A stretch of 64,000 bases of DNA. It comes from Rugamonas sp. A1-17. GTDB taxonomy: Bacteria > Pseudomonadota > Gammaproteobacteria > Burkholderiales > Burkholderiaceae_D. The position numbers and the translations under genes are program-made. Position 1 is the stretch's first letter. The number at the start of each line of letters is the position of its first letter. Below are positions 1 through 10,435 of this stretch, one piece after another. The notes beneath the pieces were generated by a model, which saw only the letters and a list, made by a program, of their open reading frames with translations, searched no databases and was not told the origin of the DNA. Where the stretch lies: the NCBI GenBank assembly GCA_025548565.1, contig JAJLPB010000005.1:310001-374000 (forward strand). The letters run 5' to 3'.

Positions 1-1
1 G

Positions 2-934
2 GCGCTGGAGGGCCTGTCCGGCGAGGTGATCCTGGCCGACTCCGTGTCGACCGACGCCACCGTGGCCATCGCCTCCGCGATGGCGGTGAAGGTGGTGCAG
101 TTCAGCGCGGTGCGCGACCGCGGTTGCGGCGCGGCGCTGCAGCTGGGCTATCAATACGCCCGCGGCCAATATCTGTATGTGCTCGATGGCGACATGACGC
201 TGGAGCCCGGCTTCCTGCAGCAGGCGCTGGCTTATTTGCAGCGGCACCCGGAGGTCGCCGGCGTCGGCGGCAAGCTGATAGACCAGGAGGTGCGCAACGT
301 TGCCGACAAGTTGCGCGTGGCGCACTACGGCGCGCTGACCGAGGAACGGTCGGTGGCGGTGCTGGGCGGCGGCGGCTTGTACCGCGCCGACGCGGTGGCC
401 CAGGTCGGCTATCTGTCCAACCGCTGGCTGCCGGCATTTGAAGAGGCCGAACTGGGCGCGCGTCTGCTCGCGGCCGGCTGGCGCCTGGTGCGCCTGCCGC
501 AGCCCGCGGTGCGTCATTGCGGCCACGACGAAACCTCGTGGCAACTGATGCGGCGGCAATGGCGTAGCGGACGGATCGAGGCCAGCGGGCGCTTTCTGCG
601 GGCGGCCATGGGACGGGCATGGCAGAGCCAGGCCGTCAGGGCGTGCTGGTTTGTGTTTGCGGCACCCCTGTTATATCTGTCGGCATTGATGGCGGGCGGG
701 CTGGCGGTGCTGGCCGGGGGCGCGTTCTGGCCGGCCCTGGGCGCCGGTCTGGCCGCGGCATGGGGCGGCGCCGCAGGTTTGCTAATATGGCGAAAAAGAA
801 ATTGGCATGAGGCACTTATTTCCGTGGTCGGATGGCACCTGTTCGCGCTGGGGGCGGCCCGTGGCTTTTGTCGCCCGGCCGGCGACCCGCGGGAGCCGAT
901 CGCCGCTCGGGTAATTAGTGACAAATCAGCGTGA
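2..934 (+). CDS. Glycosyltransferase family 2 (5' truncated by window edge)
   Basis: The reading frame is open from base 2 with no convincing start, so the gene begins upstream; about 310 C-terminal residues are visible. The fragment begins inside a GT-A fold: a short GEVILADS/STDAT stretch, then RDRGCGAALQLGY, then the metal-binding DGDM (visible residues 62-65). An acceptor-side region with FEEAELGARL and an RRQWR stretch follows. Hydrophobic segments at visible residues of about 215-265 suggest a membrane-attached enzyme. It probably adds a sugar to the lipid-linked repeat unit of the polysaccharide made by the downstream cluster. A 260-base gap separates it from the next gene. The donor sugar cannot be read from the sequence. 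Confidence 0.85.
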   Translation, partial: ALEGLSGEVILADSVSTDATVAIASAMAVKVVQFSAVRDRGCGAALQLGYQYARGQYLYVLDGDMTLEPGFLQQALAYLQRHPEVAGVGGKLIDQEVRNVADKLRVAHYGALTEERSVAVLGGGGLYRADAVAQVGYLSNRWLPAFEEAELGARLLAAGWRLVRLPQPAVRHCGHDETSWQLMRRQWRSGRIEASGRFLRAAMGRAWQSQAVRACWFVFAAPLLYLSALMAGGLAVLAGGAFWPALGAGLAAAWGGAAGLLIWRKRNWHEALISVVGWHLFALGAARGFCRPAGDPREPIAARVISDKSA

Positions 935-1194
935 AAAGTACAGAATAGCAACATGCGGAGGCGTTCTCCTGTTCCAGCGCAACCGGAGCCCGTTGTTTTT
1001 AGACGCGATATAGAATTCCAACTGGACATTTCCAGGTGGTAAGATAAAATTCTCAGAATTAATCAGGGCCGGCCATTTTGCTAGCAGGCACGCGCTTCGA
1101 CGGTAGATGCCAGGCGTGAACGGTGCTGTCGCCCATTTATTCCGTGTGTGGTTGTCGCCTATACCGGTCGCATTTTTCCTAAGAGGTATTTATA

Positions 1195-3474
1195 ATGAAA
1201 CTCGGAACTGTTTCCCTGCTACGTTGCGCGGTGCTGCTGTCGCTTGCGATCACCGCCCCCAGCCATGCCGACTGGGCCACGCCCAGCATGTCTTATGTGG
1301 TGCGCCCGCTGCCGGCCAACTCGCAGGTCCAGCCGCAGAATCCCCCCAGCTTTACCTGGCCTATGCATGTGAGCAAGCCGCCTTCCTACATCGTGGAAGT
1401 GACCCCGGTCGGCGGCGCGCCGACAACCTACACCACCGACCGCAACTGGTTTTTGCCGAGCAGCACATTGCCTGCCGGGACCTATTCGTGGCGCGTACGG
1501 CCCTCGACGGTGGTCGACTGGTCGACCCCGCGCTCCTTCATCATTGATGCCACGTCGAAGCCGTTTGTGGTGCCGGACAACGCCACGTTGAAAGCCAAGA
1601 TCCTCGCGCGTGCCCGTCCGCGCAGCCTGGCGGCGGGGGTGGCGCCGAAGAGTGCCTGGAGCGCCGCGATGGCCACCGCCCGCGGACCGGCCCTGGCCGC
1701 CCTGACCGACAAGGTGCGCCGGCGCAAGACGTCGGTGCCGGTCTACACGGACGCCGACTGGCCGCTGCTGGTCAGTGGCGGGGCGTTGACCGCCGCGACC
1801 GCGACGCAAGGCGCGCAACTGCGCTGGGCCATGCTCGATCTGACTAACCAGATGGAAGGCGCGGCCCTGCTTTACCGGATCACCGGGGCGCCGGAATTCC
1901 TGACCGAGGCGCAGGTGCGCGGCGATCAGTTGGCCGCGCTCAGCCCCTACGGTCCCACCAGCTATAAGAACGCCGACCTGGAGACGCGCCGGATTGCGAT
2001 GGCGCTGTTGAAGGGGGTGGATTTCCTGGGCGCCGACATCAACGTCGAGCGCAACGCCGACGGCACCGTCAAGCGCACGTTCGACCATAAAACGGTCTGG
2101 CTGAAAGCCGTGGAGCAGCGCACCACGGACATCTACAATGCCTTCCATACCAGCGACGGCGGCTACGACCAGTTCCCGTTCGATTCGCACGGCGCCGAGG
2201 CGCAAGGTTATCTGGCGCTGCTGGCGACGCTGTCCCTGGGCGAGATCCCGGCCGCCGAGACCTGGTTCGACTTCACGTTCCGCGCCTATGCGCAAGCGAT
2301 CTATCCATGGAGCGACGGCGGCGGCGGCTTCGCCAACGGCACCTCGTACGGACAGCACACCGCGCTGCAATCGCTGGGCCAGTGGCCCGCGATCCAGGCG
2401 GCCACCGGCGTGAACCTGTTTGACAAGCCATGGTCGGTCGGTTTCCTGAAGAGCTATATGTACTTCCAGCCGCCCGGTTCGATGACCCATACCTTTGGCG
2501 ACGAACACGAGGCGGCGCCGGTCGCCACCGAGCTGAAGGGCTTCGCGTCGCGCTTCGCCACGCCGGAAGCGGCATGGTATGTCAAGAACCTGGTGGGGGA
2601 TGAGGACCCGTTGAGTCTGCTGGAGTCGCCGTGGCCGCTGCCGGTGGAAACGGTGACCAACCCGACGCCGCCAACCACCAATTCCGTGCTGTTCCAGAGC
2701 ATAGGGTGGACGGCGATGCACAGCAACCTCAGCGACCGCGGCCGGACCTCGGTGTATTTCAAGTCCAGTCCTTACGGTTCGTACAACCACAGCCATGGCG
2801 ATCAAAACAGCCTGTTGCTGAGCAGCGGCGGCCGCCCCCTGCTGATCGAAACCGGCTATATGGACTGGTACGGCTCGCCACTGTGGAACGACTGGTATCG
2901 CCAGACCAAGGCGCACAATGCGATTACCATCGACAACGGCATCGGGCAGACTTCGTCAACCGATGGCTACAATGCGCAACTGAATCGCAACGGCAAGATC
3001 ACCTCGTTTGCCGCCACGGCGGGCCTGGACTACGTCGAGGGCGATGCCACCGCCGCCTACAACGGCGCGCTGACCTCGGCGCGCCGGCAGATTTGGTACC
3101 TGCGCACGCAGGATGCCGTGGTGGTGCGGGACAAGCTGACCTCGGCCACGCCCCACGTGTTTGAATGGAACTTCCATTCGGCGGTGCCGATGGTGGTTGG
3201 CGCCGGCAACGTGGTGACCATCACCAACGTCGACCGTTCGGTCTGCGTGCGGCCGGTCTCGACCGATCTTGCCTTCGCCAAGCGCGTGGGCGCGCCACCC
3301 AAGGTCGGCACGTTCGAGGACCATGCGGTGTACACCCGCACCGCGGCGACGTCGGGGGAATTCATCATCGTGCTCGATGTCGGCTGTAAGAATCCGACCA
3401 TCAGCATGACCACCACCAGCACCGGCCGCAAGCTGATGGTAGGCGGGATCGGCGTGACGTTGCCGAGCCCGTAA
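1195..3474 (+). CDS. Exported heparinase II/III-like polysaccharide lyase with DUF4962-type N-terminus
   Basis: 759 aa with a clear Sec signal peptide (residues 1 to about 25, ending PSHA). The N-terminal part resembles the DUF4962 fibronectin-like module; the middle is an alpha/alpha-toroid; the C-terminal beta-sandwich carries the heparinase II/III signature around residues 530-536 (YNHSHGD), followed by IETGYMDWYGSP. It probably cleaves a uronate-containing polysaccharide in the periplasm or outside the cell, fitting the AlgD-containing cluster downstream. It has its own strong terminator directly after the stop, so it is transcribed separately from the 3703-13008 operon. The start follows AAGAGG at a good distance. 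Substrate specificity is inferred only. Confidence 0.85.
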   Translation: MKLGTVSLLRCAVLLSLAITAPSHADWATPSMSYVVRPLPANSQVQPQNPPSFTWPMHVSKPPSYIVEVTPVGGAPTTYTTDRNWFLPSSTLPAGTYSWRVRPSTVVDWSTPRSFIIDATSKPFVVPDNATLKAKILARARPRSLAAGVAPKSAWSAAMATARGPALAALTDKVRRRKTSVPVYTDADWPLLVSGGALTAATATQGAQLRWAMLDLTNQMEGAALLYRITGAPEFLTEAQVRGDQLAALSPYGPTSYKNADLETRRIAMALLKGVDFLGADINVERNADGTVKRTFDHKTVWLKAVEQRTTDIYNAFHTSDGGYDQFPFDSHGAEAQGYLALLATLSLGEIPAAETWFDFTFRAYAQAIYPWSDGGGGFANGTSYGQHTALQSLGQWPAIQAATGVNLFDKPWSVGFLKSYMYFQPPGSMTHTFGDEHEAAPVATELKGFASRFATPEAAWYVKNLVGDEDPLSLLESPWPLPVETVTNPTPPTTNSVLFQSIGWTAMHSNLSDRGRTSVYFKSSPYGSYNHSHGDQNSLLLSSGGRPLLIETGYMDWYGSPLWNDWYRQTKAHNAITIDNGIGQTSSTDGYNAQLNRNGKITSFAATAGLDYVEGDATAAYNGALTSARRQIWYLRTQDAVVVRDKLTSATPHVFEWNFHSAVPMVVGAGNVVTITNVDRSVCVRPVSTDLAFAKRVGAPPKVGTFEDHAVYTRTAATSGEFIIVLDVGCKNPTISMTTTSTGRKLMVGGIGVTLPSP

Positions 3475-3495
3475 GGCGCCGCGACGCCGGGCACA

Positions 3496-3530
3496 CCCTG
3501 CCGCCCGCCCGGGCGGCAGGGTTTTTTTTT
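3496..3530 (+). terminator. Rho-independent terminator of the exported lyase gene
   Basis: Perfect 11-bp GC-rich stem (CCCTGCCGCCC paired with GGGCGGCAGGG, 4-base loop) followed by nine T residues, 21 bases past the stop codon. Confidence 0.93.
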
Positions 3531-3702
3531 GCCCGGGCGGCACGAGCCCCGTTGCGCGTGGTCGGAATGTTGGAAAAGTGTTACGATAAACGTTTGTGCC
3601 GGCCCGGCGCCCGAACCTGCCGCTTCCCGACATCGGATGCCGACCCGGGCCGGGGCGTGCGCGGGCGGCTGGCGCTCCCCATGGAAAGTTAAGTGAGTTG
3701 CA

Positions 3703-4776
3703 ATGAAGAAAATCGTCATGATTGGCACCCAGTTCGGTACCATGGGAGGGATCTCATCAGTAGTGAACGTGTATCGCGCGGCAGGTTTGTTTGAGAAGTT
3801 CGACATTCGGTATATCGCGACCCATGGGGATGGCAGCGCGGCGGGCAAGCTGCGTATCGCGGCCCTCGCCCTGGCCGCCTATCTGAAGCTGTTGCTGCTG
3901 TCGCGCATAGCGCTGTTGCATATCCATGTGTCCTCGCGCGCGAGCTTTTGGCGCAAGCTGCCGTTTTTCGCGCTGGCGACGCTGTGGCGCGTGCCGACCA
4001 TCCTGCACATCCACAGCGGCGCGTTCGACCAGTTTTACGCACGGCAGGGCTGGCTCGGGCAGCGTCTGATCCGCTGGACGCTGGATCGCGCCACGCGGGT
4101 GATCGTGCTGTCGCACAGCTGGCGCGACTGGGTTGGGACGGTGAGCGCCAACCGCCATGTGGTGGCCCTTTACAATCCGGTGGCGGTCCCGGCCTGGTCC
4201 GCGGCGCAAGACCCTGCCGTGGCCGCCGATATCCTGATGCTGGGGCGTCTGGGGCGGCCCAAGGGGACCTACGATTTGCTGGAGGCGTGGCAGCTGGCGC
4301 GCCAGGCCGTGCCGTCGGTGACGCTCTCGCTGGGCGGCGATGGCGAGCGGGAACAGGTTGCGCAATGGGCGGCCGCGCATCAGTTCGGCGACCATGTCCG
4401 GCTGCTGGGCTGGGTGACCGGCGACAACAAGGAGCATTATTTCCAATCCGCAAGTATCTATGCCTTGCCGTCCTATAGCGAGGGCTTGCCGATGAGCGTG
4501 CTGGAAGCGATGGCGCGCGGCTTGCCGGTGATTTCGACGCCGGTCGGCGGCATACCGGAGGCCATTTCGCACGGCGTCGAGGGCTATCTGGTGGCGCCAG
4601 GCGATGTGCCGGCGTTGGCCTCCCATCTGGCGCAGCTGTTGGCGGAGCCCGCGCTGCGCCAGCGCATGGGCGAGGCCGGGCGGCGGAAAGTCCAGGCGGT
4701 GTTTTCCACCGAGGTGATTTTGCCCCGCCTGGAATCGATTTATCGTGAGCTCGGATGCGAGCCGCCACAGGCTTGA
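3703..4776 (+). CDS. Glycosyltransferase family 4 (GT-B)
   Basis: 357 aa, normal for a GT4 enzyme. The N-terminal Rossmann domain begins MIGTQFGTMGGISSVV, a glycine-rich acceptor-binding loop. The C-terminal domain holds the E-x7-E nucleotide-sugar motif (SEGLPMSVLEAMARGLPVI) and TPVGGIPE. It transfers a sugar from an activated donor to the growing polysaccharide repeat unit on the cytoplasmic face. It appears to be the first gene of the EPS operon, because the preceding gene ends in a terminator, and the next gene starts 68 bases later. Donor and acceptor are unknown. Confidence 0.88.
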   Translation: MKKIVMIGTQFGTMGGISSVVNVYRAAGLFEKFDIRYIATHGDGSAAGKLRIAALALAAYLKLLLLSRIALLHIHVSSRASFWRKLPFFALATLWRVPTILHIHSGAFDQFYARQGWLGQRLIRWTLDRATRVIVLSHSWRDWVGTVSANRHVVALYNPVAVPAWSAAQDPAVAADILMLGRLGRPKGTYDLLEAWQLARQAVPSVTLSLGGDGEREQVAQWAAAHQFGDHVRLLGWVTGDNKEHYFQSASIYALPSYSEGLPMSVLEAMARGLPVISTPVGGIPEAISHGVEGYLVAPGDVPALASHLAQLLAEPALRQRMGEAGRRKVQAVFSTEVILPRLESIYRELGCEPPQA

Positions 4777-4844
4777 CGCCGGCTCGGCCTGGCCGCCGCG
4801 GCCGTCGCACAAATTAATCATTACGTTGACTGGATAGTAAGTAA

Positions 4845-6890
4845 ATGACCTCGCTTGCATGGAAGTTCAACCGTCTCAAGCTCATGGGCGGGGCGGAGAT
4901 AGTGTGGCGGATGCTGCAACTGGCGCAGAAGCGGGCCAGCCGGTTTGGTATCGGGCTGCTGGCCGCCACGCCGGCGGCCTCGTTGCAGCGGACGGGCCGG
5001 CCGTTCATGGCGCCCGCCGTTGGCGGCCCGCCGCCGGGGCTGCGCGAGGCCGCCGACGCCATCCTGGCCGGCCACTGGAATGTCTTCGCGCTGCGCGGCG
5101 TGCAGCTGGGCTTTCCGCCTGCCTGGAACCGCGATCCCAAGACCGGCACCATGGCGCCGATGAAGCTGGGCAAACTGATCGACTACCGCAGCGAAGCGGT
5201 GGTGGGCGACATCAAATACCTGTGGGAACCCAGCCGCCACCTGGAACTGGTCACGCTGGCGCAGGCTTGGCGCGCCACCGGTGAGCAACGCTATGCCGAC
5301 GGCGCGCGCACGCTGCTGCAGTCATGGTTCGAGCAATGTCCCTACCCGCGGGGCGTGCATTGGACCAGTTCGCTGGAGCTGGCGGTGCGCCTGCTGAACT
5401 GGTCGGTGGCGTGGCAGTTGCTGGGCGGTGCAGGCTCGGCGCTGTTTGACGGCGCCGATGGCCAGCGCTTCCAGCGCCAGTGGCTCGACAGCATTTACCA
5501 GCATTGCCATTTCATCCGCGGCTATTTCTCGCGCCATTCGTCGGCCAACAATCACCTGTTTGGCGAATACATGGGCTTGTTCGTGGCCAGCCTGACCTGG
5601 CCCTGCTGGCCGGAAAGCGCGCGCTGGCAGGCGCTGGCTCGGCGCGGGCTGGAGGAGGAGGCGCTCAGGCAGAACACCGCCGACGGCGTCAACCGGGAGC
5701 AGGCGGTGTATTACCAGCACGAGGTGATGGACATGATGCTGCTGTGCCACCTGGCCGGGCAGGCCAATGGCGTGGCGTTTTCCGCGGGCTACCTGCAGCG
5801 GCTGGAAAAGCTGGCCGAGTTCCTCGCGGCGTTGCTGGACGCCGGCGGCCATATGCCCATGACGGGCGACGCCGACGACGCGCAGATGGTGCGCCTGGCG
5901 TACCAGCCGGACTGGTCGCCATACCGCTCCCTGCTGGCCAGCTGCGCCGTGCTGTTCGGACGCGCCGATTTCAAGCGCAAGGCCGGCGGCTTCGATGACA
6001 AGAACGCCTGGCTGTTCGGCGCGGACGGGCGGGCCCGCTGGGAGGCGCTGCGGGCGCCGGCACAGGAGCAGCCGCGCATGGCCTTCCCCGAGGGCGGCTA
6101 TTATTTGCTGGGCCAGCGCTTCGGCCAGGCGGACGAGGTGCGGCTGGTGGCCGATTGCGCGCCGCTGGGCTACCTGTCGATCGCGGCGCACGGCCACGCC
6201 GACGCGCTGGCGTTCACGCTGTCGCTGGGCGGCGAGGAATTCCTGGTCGATCCCGGCACCTACGCCTACCACACGCAAAAAGCCTGGCGCGACTACTTCC
6301 GCAGCACCGCGGCGCACAACACGGTCTGCGTCGATCATCAGGACCAGTCCGAAATCGGTGGCAACTTCATGTGGCTGCGCAAGGCCAACGCGCGCTTGCT
6401 GGCGCACCAGCCGGCCGGCGCGGTGCAGCGCTTCGAAGGCGAGCACGACGGCTATCAACGGCTGGCCGATCCGGTCACACACCGCCGGTTGGTCGAGTTT
6501 GATACCAACAGAAATACCGTCGTTGTCAAAGACATATTACAATGTCGGGATGCACATCATGTTGCACTGCACTGGCACCTGGCGGAGGGTTGTCATACGG
6601 AAATTTGCGACGGCGTGGCGCGGGTGCTGGGGCAGCGCAGTGAATTGCAACTGCGCTGCGCGTTCGGCGCCGGCGCTGAATTGTTGCGGGGCAGCGACAG
6701 CCCGATCGGCGGCTGGATCTCCCGCAAATTCGACGAGAAGAGCGCCATCGATACATTAAGATGGCAAGGTACCGTGCACGGTACGACTGAAATAGTAACT
6801 GAGCTGCGGCTGCTGGTGAACACCACGCCGGCCGCGGCCCGGGTAGGCATCAACGGCGGCATCGACAATTCATTGAGGAGCGTATTTTGA
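4845..6890 (+). CDS. Heparinase II/III family protein without signal peptide
   Basis: 681 aa. The N-terminal alpha/alpha-toroid has HSSANNHLFGE and WTSSLELAVR signatures of the Hepar_II_III_N family. The C-terminal beta-sandwich carries SIAAHGHADAL (His449, His451) and VDPGTYAYH, typical of heparinase II/III and alginate-lyase-like enzymes. There is no Sec signal at the N-terminus (MTSLAWKFNRLKLM), unlike the lyase at 1195-3474, so it is either cytoplasmic or exported another way. Homologues are common inside EPS clusters, where they may trim or control polymer length. Its stop overlaps the TTG start of algD. Confidence 0.85.
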   Translation: MTSLAWKFNRLKLMGGAEIVWRMLQLAQKRASRFGIGLLAATPAASLQRTGRPFMAPAVGGPPPGLREAADAILAGHWNVFALRGVQLGFPPAWNRDPKTGTMAPMKLGKLIDYRSEAVVGDIKYLWEPSRHLELVTLAQAWRATGEQRYADGARTLLQSWFEQCPYPRGVHWTSSLELAVRLLNWSVAWQLLGGAGSALFDGADGQRFQRQWLDSIYQHCHFIRGYFSRHSSANNHLFGEYMGLFVASLTWPCWPESARWQALARRGLEEEALRQNTADGVNREQAVYYQHEVMDMMLLCHLAGQANGVAFSAGYLQRLEKLAEFLAALLDAGGHMPMTGDADDAQMVRLAYQPDWSPYRSLLASCAVLFGRADFKRKAGGFDDKNAWLFGADGRARWEALRAPAQEQPRMAFPEGGYYLLGQRFGQADEVRLVADCAPLGYLSIAAHGHADALAFTLSLGGEEFLVDPGTYAYHTQKAWRDYFRSTAAHNTVCVDHQDQSEIGGNFMWLRKANARLLAHQPAGAVQRFEGEHDGYQRLADPVTHRRLVEFDTNRNTVVVKDILQCRDAHHVALHWHLAEGCHTEICDGVARVLGQRSELQLRCAFGAGAELLRGSDSPIGGWISRKFDEKSAIDTLRWQGTVHGTTEIVTELRLLVNTTPAAARVGINGGIDNSLRSVF

Positions 6891-8197
6891 AAATCAGTAT
6901 CTTTGGCCTGGGCTATGTGGGCGCAGTATCGGCCGGTTGTCTGGCCAGCGACGGCCATGAAGTGATCGGCGTCGATCCCAACCGCACCAAGGTCGACCTG
7001 ATCAACCAGGGCACCACGCCTATCATCGAAAAAGACATCGGCGAAATGATCGCCGCCACCGTCCAGTCCGGCCACCTGCGCGCCACCGTCGACGTGCGCG
7101 ACGCCGTCATGGGGTCCGACATGTCGCTCATCTGCGTCGGCACGCCGTCCCAGCTGAACGGCAACCTCGACCTGAGCCACGTGCGCAAGGTGTGCGAGCA
7201 GATCGGCGCCGCCATCAAGGAAAAGGCCAGCTTCCACGTGGTGGTGGCGCGCAGCACCATGCTGCCGGGCTCGATGAGCAGCGTGGTCATCCCGACGCTG
7301 GAGGCGGCGTCCGGCAAGAAGGCCGGCGTTGATTTCGGCGTCTGCAACAACCCGGAATTCCTGCGCGAGGGCACCGCGGTCTACGACTACTACCATCCGC
7401 CCAAGACCGTGATCGGCGAGAGCGACGAGAAGGCCGGCGCCATGCTGGTGCAGCTGTACGAGAAAATGGACGCGCCGCTGGTGCGCACCAACGTCGAGAC
7501 CGCCGAGATGGTCAAGTACACCGACAACACCTGGCACGCCGTCAAGGTGGCGTTCGCCAACGAGATCGGCAACATCTGCAAGGCGGTCGGCATCGATGGC
7601 CACAAGGTGATGGAGATCTTCTGCCAGGACACCAAGCTCAACCTGTCGTCCTACTACATGAAGCCGGGCTTCGCCTTCGGCGGCTCCTGCCTGCCGAAGG
7701 ACGTGCGCGCGCTGACCTACAAGGCGCGCAGCCTGGACCTGGACCTGCCGCTGCTGAACTCGGTGCTGCCATCGAACCAGAAGCAGGTCGAGAAGGGCTT
7801 GAAGATGATCATGGACAAGGGCGCGCGCAAGGTCGGCATCCTGGGCTTCTCGTTCAAGGCCGGCACCGACGACCTGCGCGAATCGCCGCTGGTGGACGTG
7901 ATCGAGAACCTGCTGGGCAAGGGCTACGAGCTCAAGCTGTACGACAAGAACGTCAACCTGGCCGCGCTGACCGGCGCCAACCAGGACTACATCCTGAACC
8001 ACATCCCGCACATCTCCAAGCTGATGGTCAATTCGATGGAAGAAGTGCTGGCCTTCGCCGACACCCTCGTCATCGGCAACGGCGCGGCCGAGTTCAAGAC
8101 CGTGCCGGGCCAGCTCAAGCCGGGCCAGCAGCTGGTCGACCTGGTGCGCATCAGCGCCGAACAGAGCGGGGGACAGTACGATGGCATCTGCTGGTAA
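6887..8197 (+). CDS. algD: GDP-mannose 6-dehydrogenase
   Basis: 436 aa, the length of Pseudomonas AlgD, and similar to it end to end, including the N-terminus MKISIFGLGYVG (NAD-binding GxGxxG) and the C-terminal GICW. The catalytic cysteine lies in GGSCLPKD at residue 268, the same number as in P. aeruginosa GMD. It oxidises GDP-mannose to GDP-mannuronate with two NAD+ and so commits mannose to a uronate polymer. The start is TTG, overlapping the preceding stop (TTGA) with GAGGAG upstream at good spacing. AlgA, encoded downstream, supplies its substrate. The UDP-glucose dehydrogenase alternative is less likely given the AlgD-specific match. Confidence 0.93.
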   Translation: MKISIFGLGYVGAVSAGCLASDGHEVIGVDPNRTKVDLINQGTTPIIEKDIGEMIAATVQSGHLRATVDVRDAVMGSDMSLICVGTPSQLNGNLDLSHVRKVCEQIGAAIKEKASFHVVVARSTMLPGSMSSVVIPTLEAASGKKAGVDFGVCNNPEFLREGTAVYDYYHPPKTVIGESDEKAGAMLVQLYEKMDAPLVRTNVETAEMVKYTDNTWHAVKVAFANEIGNICKAVGIDGHKVMEIFCQDTKLNLSSYYMKPGFAFGGSCLPKDVRALTYKARSLDLDLPLLNSVLPSNQKQVEKGLKMIMDKGARKVGILGFSFKAGTDDLRESPLVDVIENLLGKGYELKLYDKNVNLAALTGANQDYILNHIPHISKLMVNSMEEVLAFADTLVIGNGAAEFKTVPGQLKPGQQLVDLVRISAEQSGGQYDGICW

Positions 8198-9428
8198 GCG
8201 CCGCGTCCTGATCCTGGTCGAGAACCTGCCGTCGCCGTTCGACCGCCGGGTCTGGCAGGAGGCCACCACGCTGCACGCCAACGGCTACCTGGTGTCCATC
8301 ATCTGCCCGACCGGCAAGGGCTACGAGAGCCGCTACGAGGAGATCGACGGCATCCACATCCACCGCTACAGCCTGCCGCTGGAAGCGGAGGGCGCCAAGG
8401 GCTACCTGGTGGAATACTCGCTGGCGCTGTTCCACACCTTCCGCCTGGCGTGGAAGGTGCATTTCGCGCGCGGCTTCGACGTCATCCACGCCTGCAATCC
8501 GCCCGACCTGCTGTTCCTGATCGGCGGCTTCTTCAAGCTCCTGATGGGCAAGAAGTTCTTGTTCGACCACCACGACATCAACCCGGAGCTGTACGAGGCC
8601 AAGTTCGGCCGCCGCGACTTCTTCTACAAGCTGATGGTGCTGTTCGAGCGCTGGTCGTTCAAGACCGCCGACGTCTCGATCGCCACCAACGAGTCGTACA
8701 AGAAGATCGCCATCGAGCGCGGCGGCATGCCGGCCGATAAGTGCTACGTGGTGCGCAGCGGGCCCAAGCTGGACCGCCTGCGCGTGCTGCCGCCGGTGCC
8801 CGCGCTCAAGCGCGGCCGCCAGTTCCTGGTCGGCTACGTCGGCGTGATGGGCGCGCAGGAGGGCATCGACCTGCTGCTGCAGGCGGCGCAATACCTGATC
8901 CAGACGCTGGGCCGCACCGATGTGCAGTTCGGCCTGGTCGGCGGCGGCACCTCGCTCGAACAGATGAAGCAGATGGCGGCCGACATGGGCATCGCCGACT
9001 ACGTCACCTTCACCGGCCGCGTGCCGGACCAGCAATTGCTGGAAATGCTCAACACCGCCGACGTCTGCGTCAACCCCGACGTGGCCAACGACATGAACGA
9101 CAAGTCCACCATGAACAAGATCATGGAGTACATGGCGCTGGGCAAGCCGATCGTGCAGTTCGACCTGGTCGAAGGCAAGGTGTCGGCGCAGGAGGCCTCG
9201 CTGTACGCGCTGAAGAACGACCCGGTCGACATGGCGCGCAAGATCGTCGCGCTGCTGGACGACCCGGCGCAGCGCGAACGCATGGGCGCCTACGGCCGCC
9301 ACCGCGTGGTCAACGAACTGGAATGGGAATACGAGGCGCCGAAACTGCTGGCCGCCTATGAGCGCCTGTACTCGGCCAACGCGCCGCTGCCGGGCGCGGT
9401 CTCGACGCTGGGGAAAGAGGGCAAATGA
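8181..9428 (+). CDS. Glycosyltransferase family 4 (GT-B)
   Basis: 415 aa. The N-terminal domain reads [20 protein letters not shown], a phrase typical of GT4 enzymes of EPS clusters; [13 protein letters not shown] marks the acceptor side. The C-terminal domain has [23 protein letters not shown] and [11 protein letters not shown], where the usual E-x7-E motif is modified, as in this subgroup. The start lies 17 bases inside algD in another frame, and the stop overlaps galE as ATGA, so the genes are translationally coupled. It probably adds one sugar of the repeat unit. Confidence 0.88.
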   Translation: MASAGKRRVLILVENLPSPFDRRVWQEATTLHANGYLVSIICPTGKGYESRYEEIDGIHIHRYSLPLEAEGAKGYLVEYSLALFHTFRLAWKVHFARGFDVIHACNPPDLLFLIGGFFKLLMGKKFLFDHHDINPELYEAKFGRRDFFYKLMVLFERWSFKTADVSIATNESYKKIAIERGGMPADKCYVVRSGPKLDRLRVLPPVPALKRGRQFLVGYVGVMGAQEGIDLLLQAAQYLIQTLGRTDVQFGLVGGGTSLEQMKQMAADMGIADYVTFTGRVPDQQLLEMLNTADVCVNPDVANDMNDKSTMNKIMEYMALGKPIVQFDLVEGKVSAQEASLYALKNDPVDMARKIVALLDDPAQRERMGAYGRHRVVNELEWEYEAPKLLAAYERLYSANAPLPGAVSTLGKEGK

Positions 9429-10426
9429 AGATACTAGTAACGGGCGGCATGGGCTATATCGGTTCGCACACCGTGGTCGAGCTGCTGGCGGCCGGGCACG
9501 AGGTGGTGGCGCTGGACAACCTGTCCAACGCCAGGGCCTCGGTGCGGCAGCGCGTCGAGCGCATCGCCGGCAAGCCGTTCACCTTTGTCGAGGCCGACGT
9601 GCGCGACCGCGCCGCGCTGCAGGCGGTGTTCGCCGCGCACCGGATCGACACGGTGATCCACTTCGCCGGCCTGAAGGCGGTCGGCGAATCGGTCGAGCAG
9701 CCGCTGCGCTACTACGACAACAACGTCACCGGCAGCCTGGTGCTGTTCGAGTGCATGGCCCAGGCCGGCGTCAAGTCGCTGGTGTTCAGTTCCTCGGCCA
9801 CGGTGTACGGCGACCCGGCCTCGGTGCCGATCCTCGAACACTTCCCGCTGTCGGCCACCAATCCCTACGGCCGCAGCAAGCTGATGATCGAAGAGATGCT
9901 GCGCGACCTGCACAAGGCCGACCCCGGCTGGCGTATCGCGCTGCTGCGCTACTTCAACCCGGTGGGCGCGCACGAAAGCGGGCTGATCGGCGAAGAGCCG
10001 AACGGCATCCCCAACAACCTGGTGCCCTACATCGCCCAGGTGGCGGACGGCCGCCGCGAGCGTCTGTCGGTGTTCGGCGGCGACTATCCGACCCCGGACG
10101 GCACCGGCCTGCGCGACTACATCCACGTGGTCGACCTGGCGCTGGGCCACCTGGCCACGCTCTCCAAGCTGGCGACCGGCGCCGGCATTTTCACCTACAA
10201 TCTGGGCACCGGCCGCGGTAACAGCGTGCTGGAGATGGTGCGTGCGTTTGAAGCGGCCAGCGGCCGTCCCGTGCCCTACCAGGTGGTGGCGCGCCGCGCC
10301 GGCGACATCGCCGCCTGCTACGCCGATGCCGGCCTGGCCGAACGCGAGCTGGGCTGGAAGGCGCAGCGCAGCGTCGAACAAATGTGCGCCGACTCCTGGC
10401 GCTGGCAGAGCACGCCTACTGAATAG
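9425..10426 (+). CDS. galE: UDP-glucose 4-epimerase
   Basis: 333 aa, the standard GalE length. Extended short-chain dehydrogenase fold with the NAD-binding [11 protein letters not shown] at the N-terminus, [19 protein letters not shown], and the catalytic Tyr148/Lys152 pair in PYGRSK. It interconverts UDP-glucose and UDP-galactose, providing galactosyl donors for the polysaccharide. It overlaps the upstream GT4 gene by ATGA and lies nine bases before the next gene, so it belongs to the same operon. Confidence 0.93.
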   Translation: MKILVTGGMGYIGSHTVVELLAAGHEVVALDNLSNARASVRQRVERIAGKPFTFVEADVRDRAALQAVFAAHRIDTVIHFAGLKAVGESVEQPLRYYDNNVTGSLVLFECMAQAGVKSLVFSSSATVYGDPASVPILEHFPLSATNPYGRSKLMIEEMLRDLHKADPGWRIALLRYFNPVGAHESGLIGEEPNGIPNNLVPYIAQVADGRRERLSVFGGDYPTPDGTGLRDYIHVVDLALGHLATLSKLATGAGIFTYNLGTGRGNSVLEMVRAFEAASGRPVPYQVVARRAGDIAACYADAGLAERELGWKAQRSVEQMCADSWRWQSTPTE

Positions 10427-10435
10427 GAGACCAGC

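Noticed and set aside
6953..6970. Possible missing ATG start for algD.
   Set aside because: The TTG at 6887 has a strong ribosome site and gives the exact AlgD N-terminus; later ATGs would remove the NAD-binding glycine motif.
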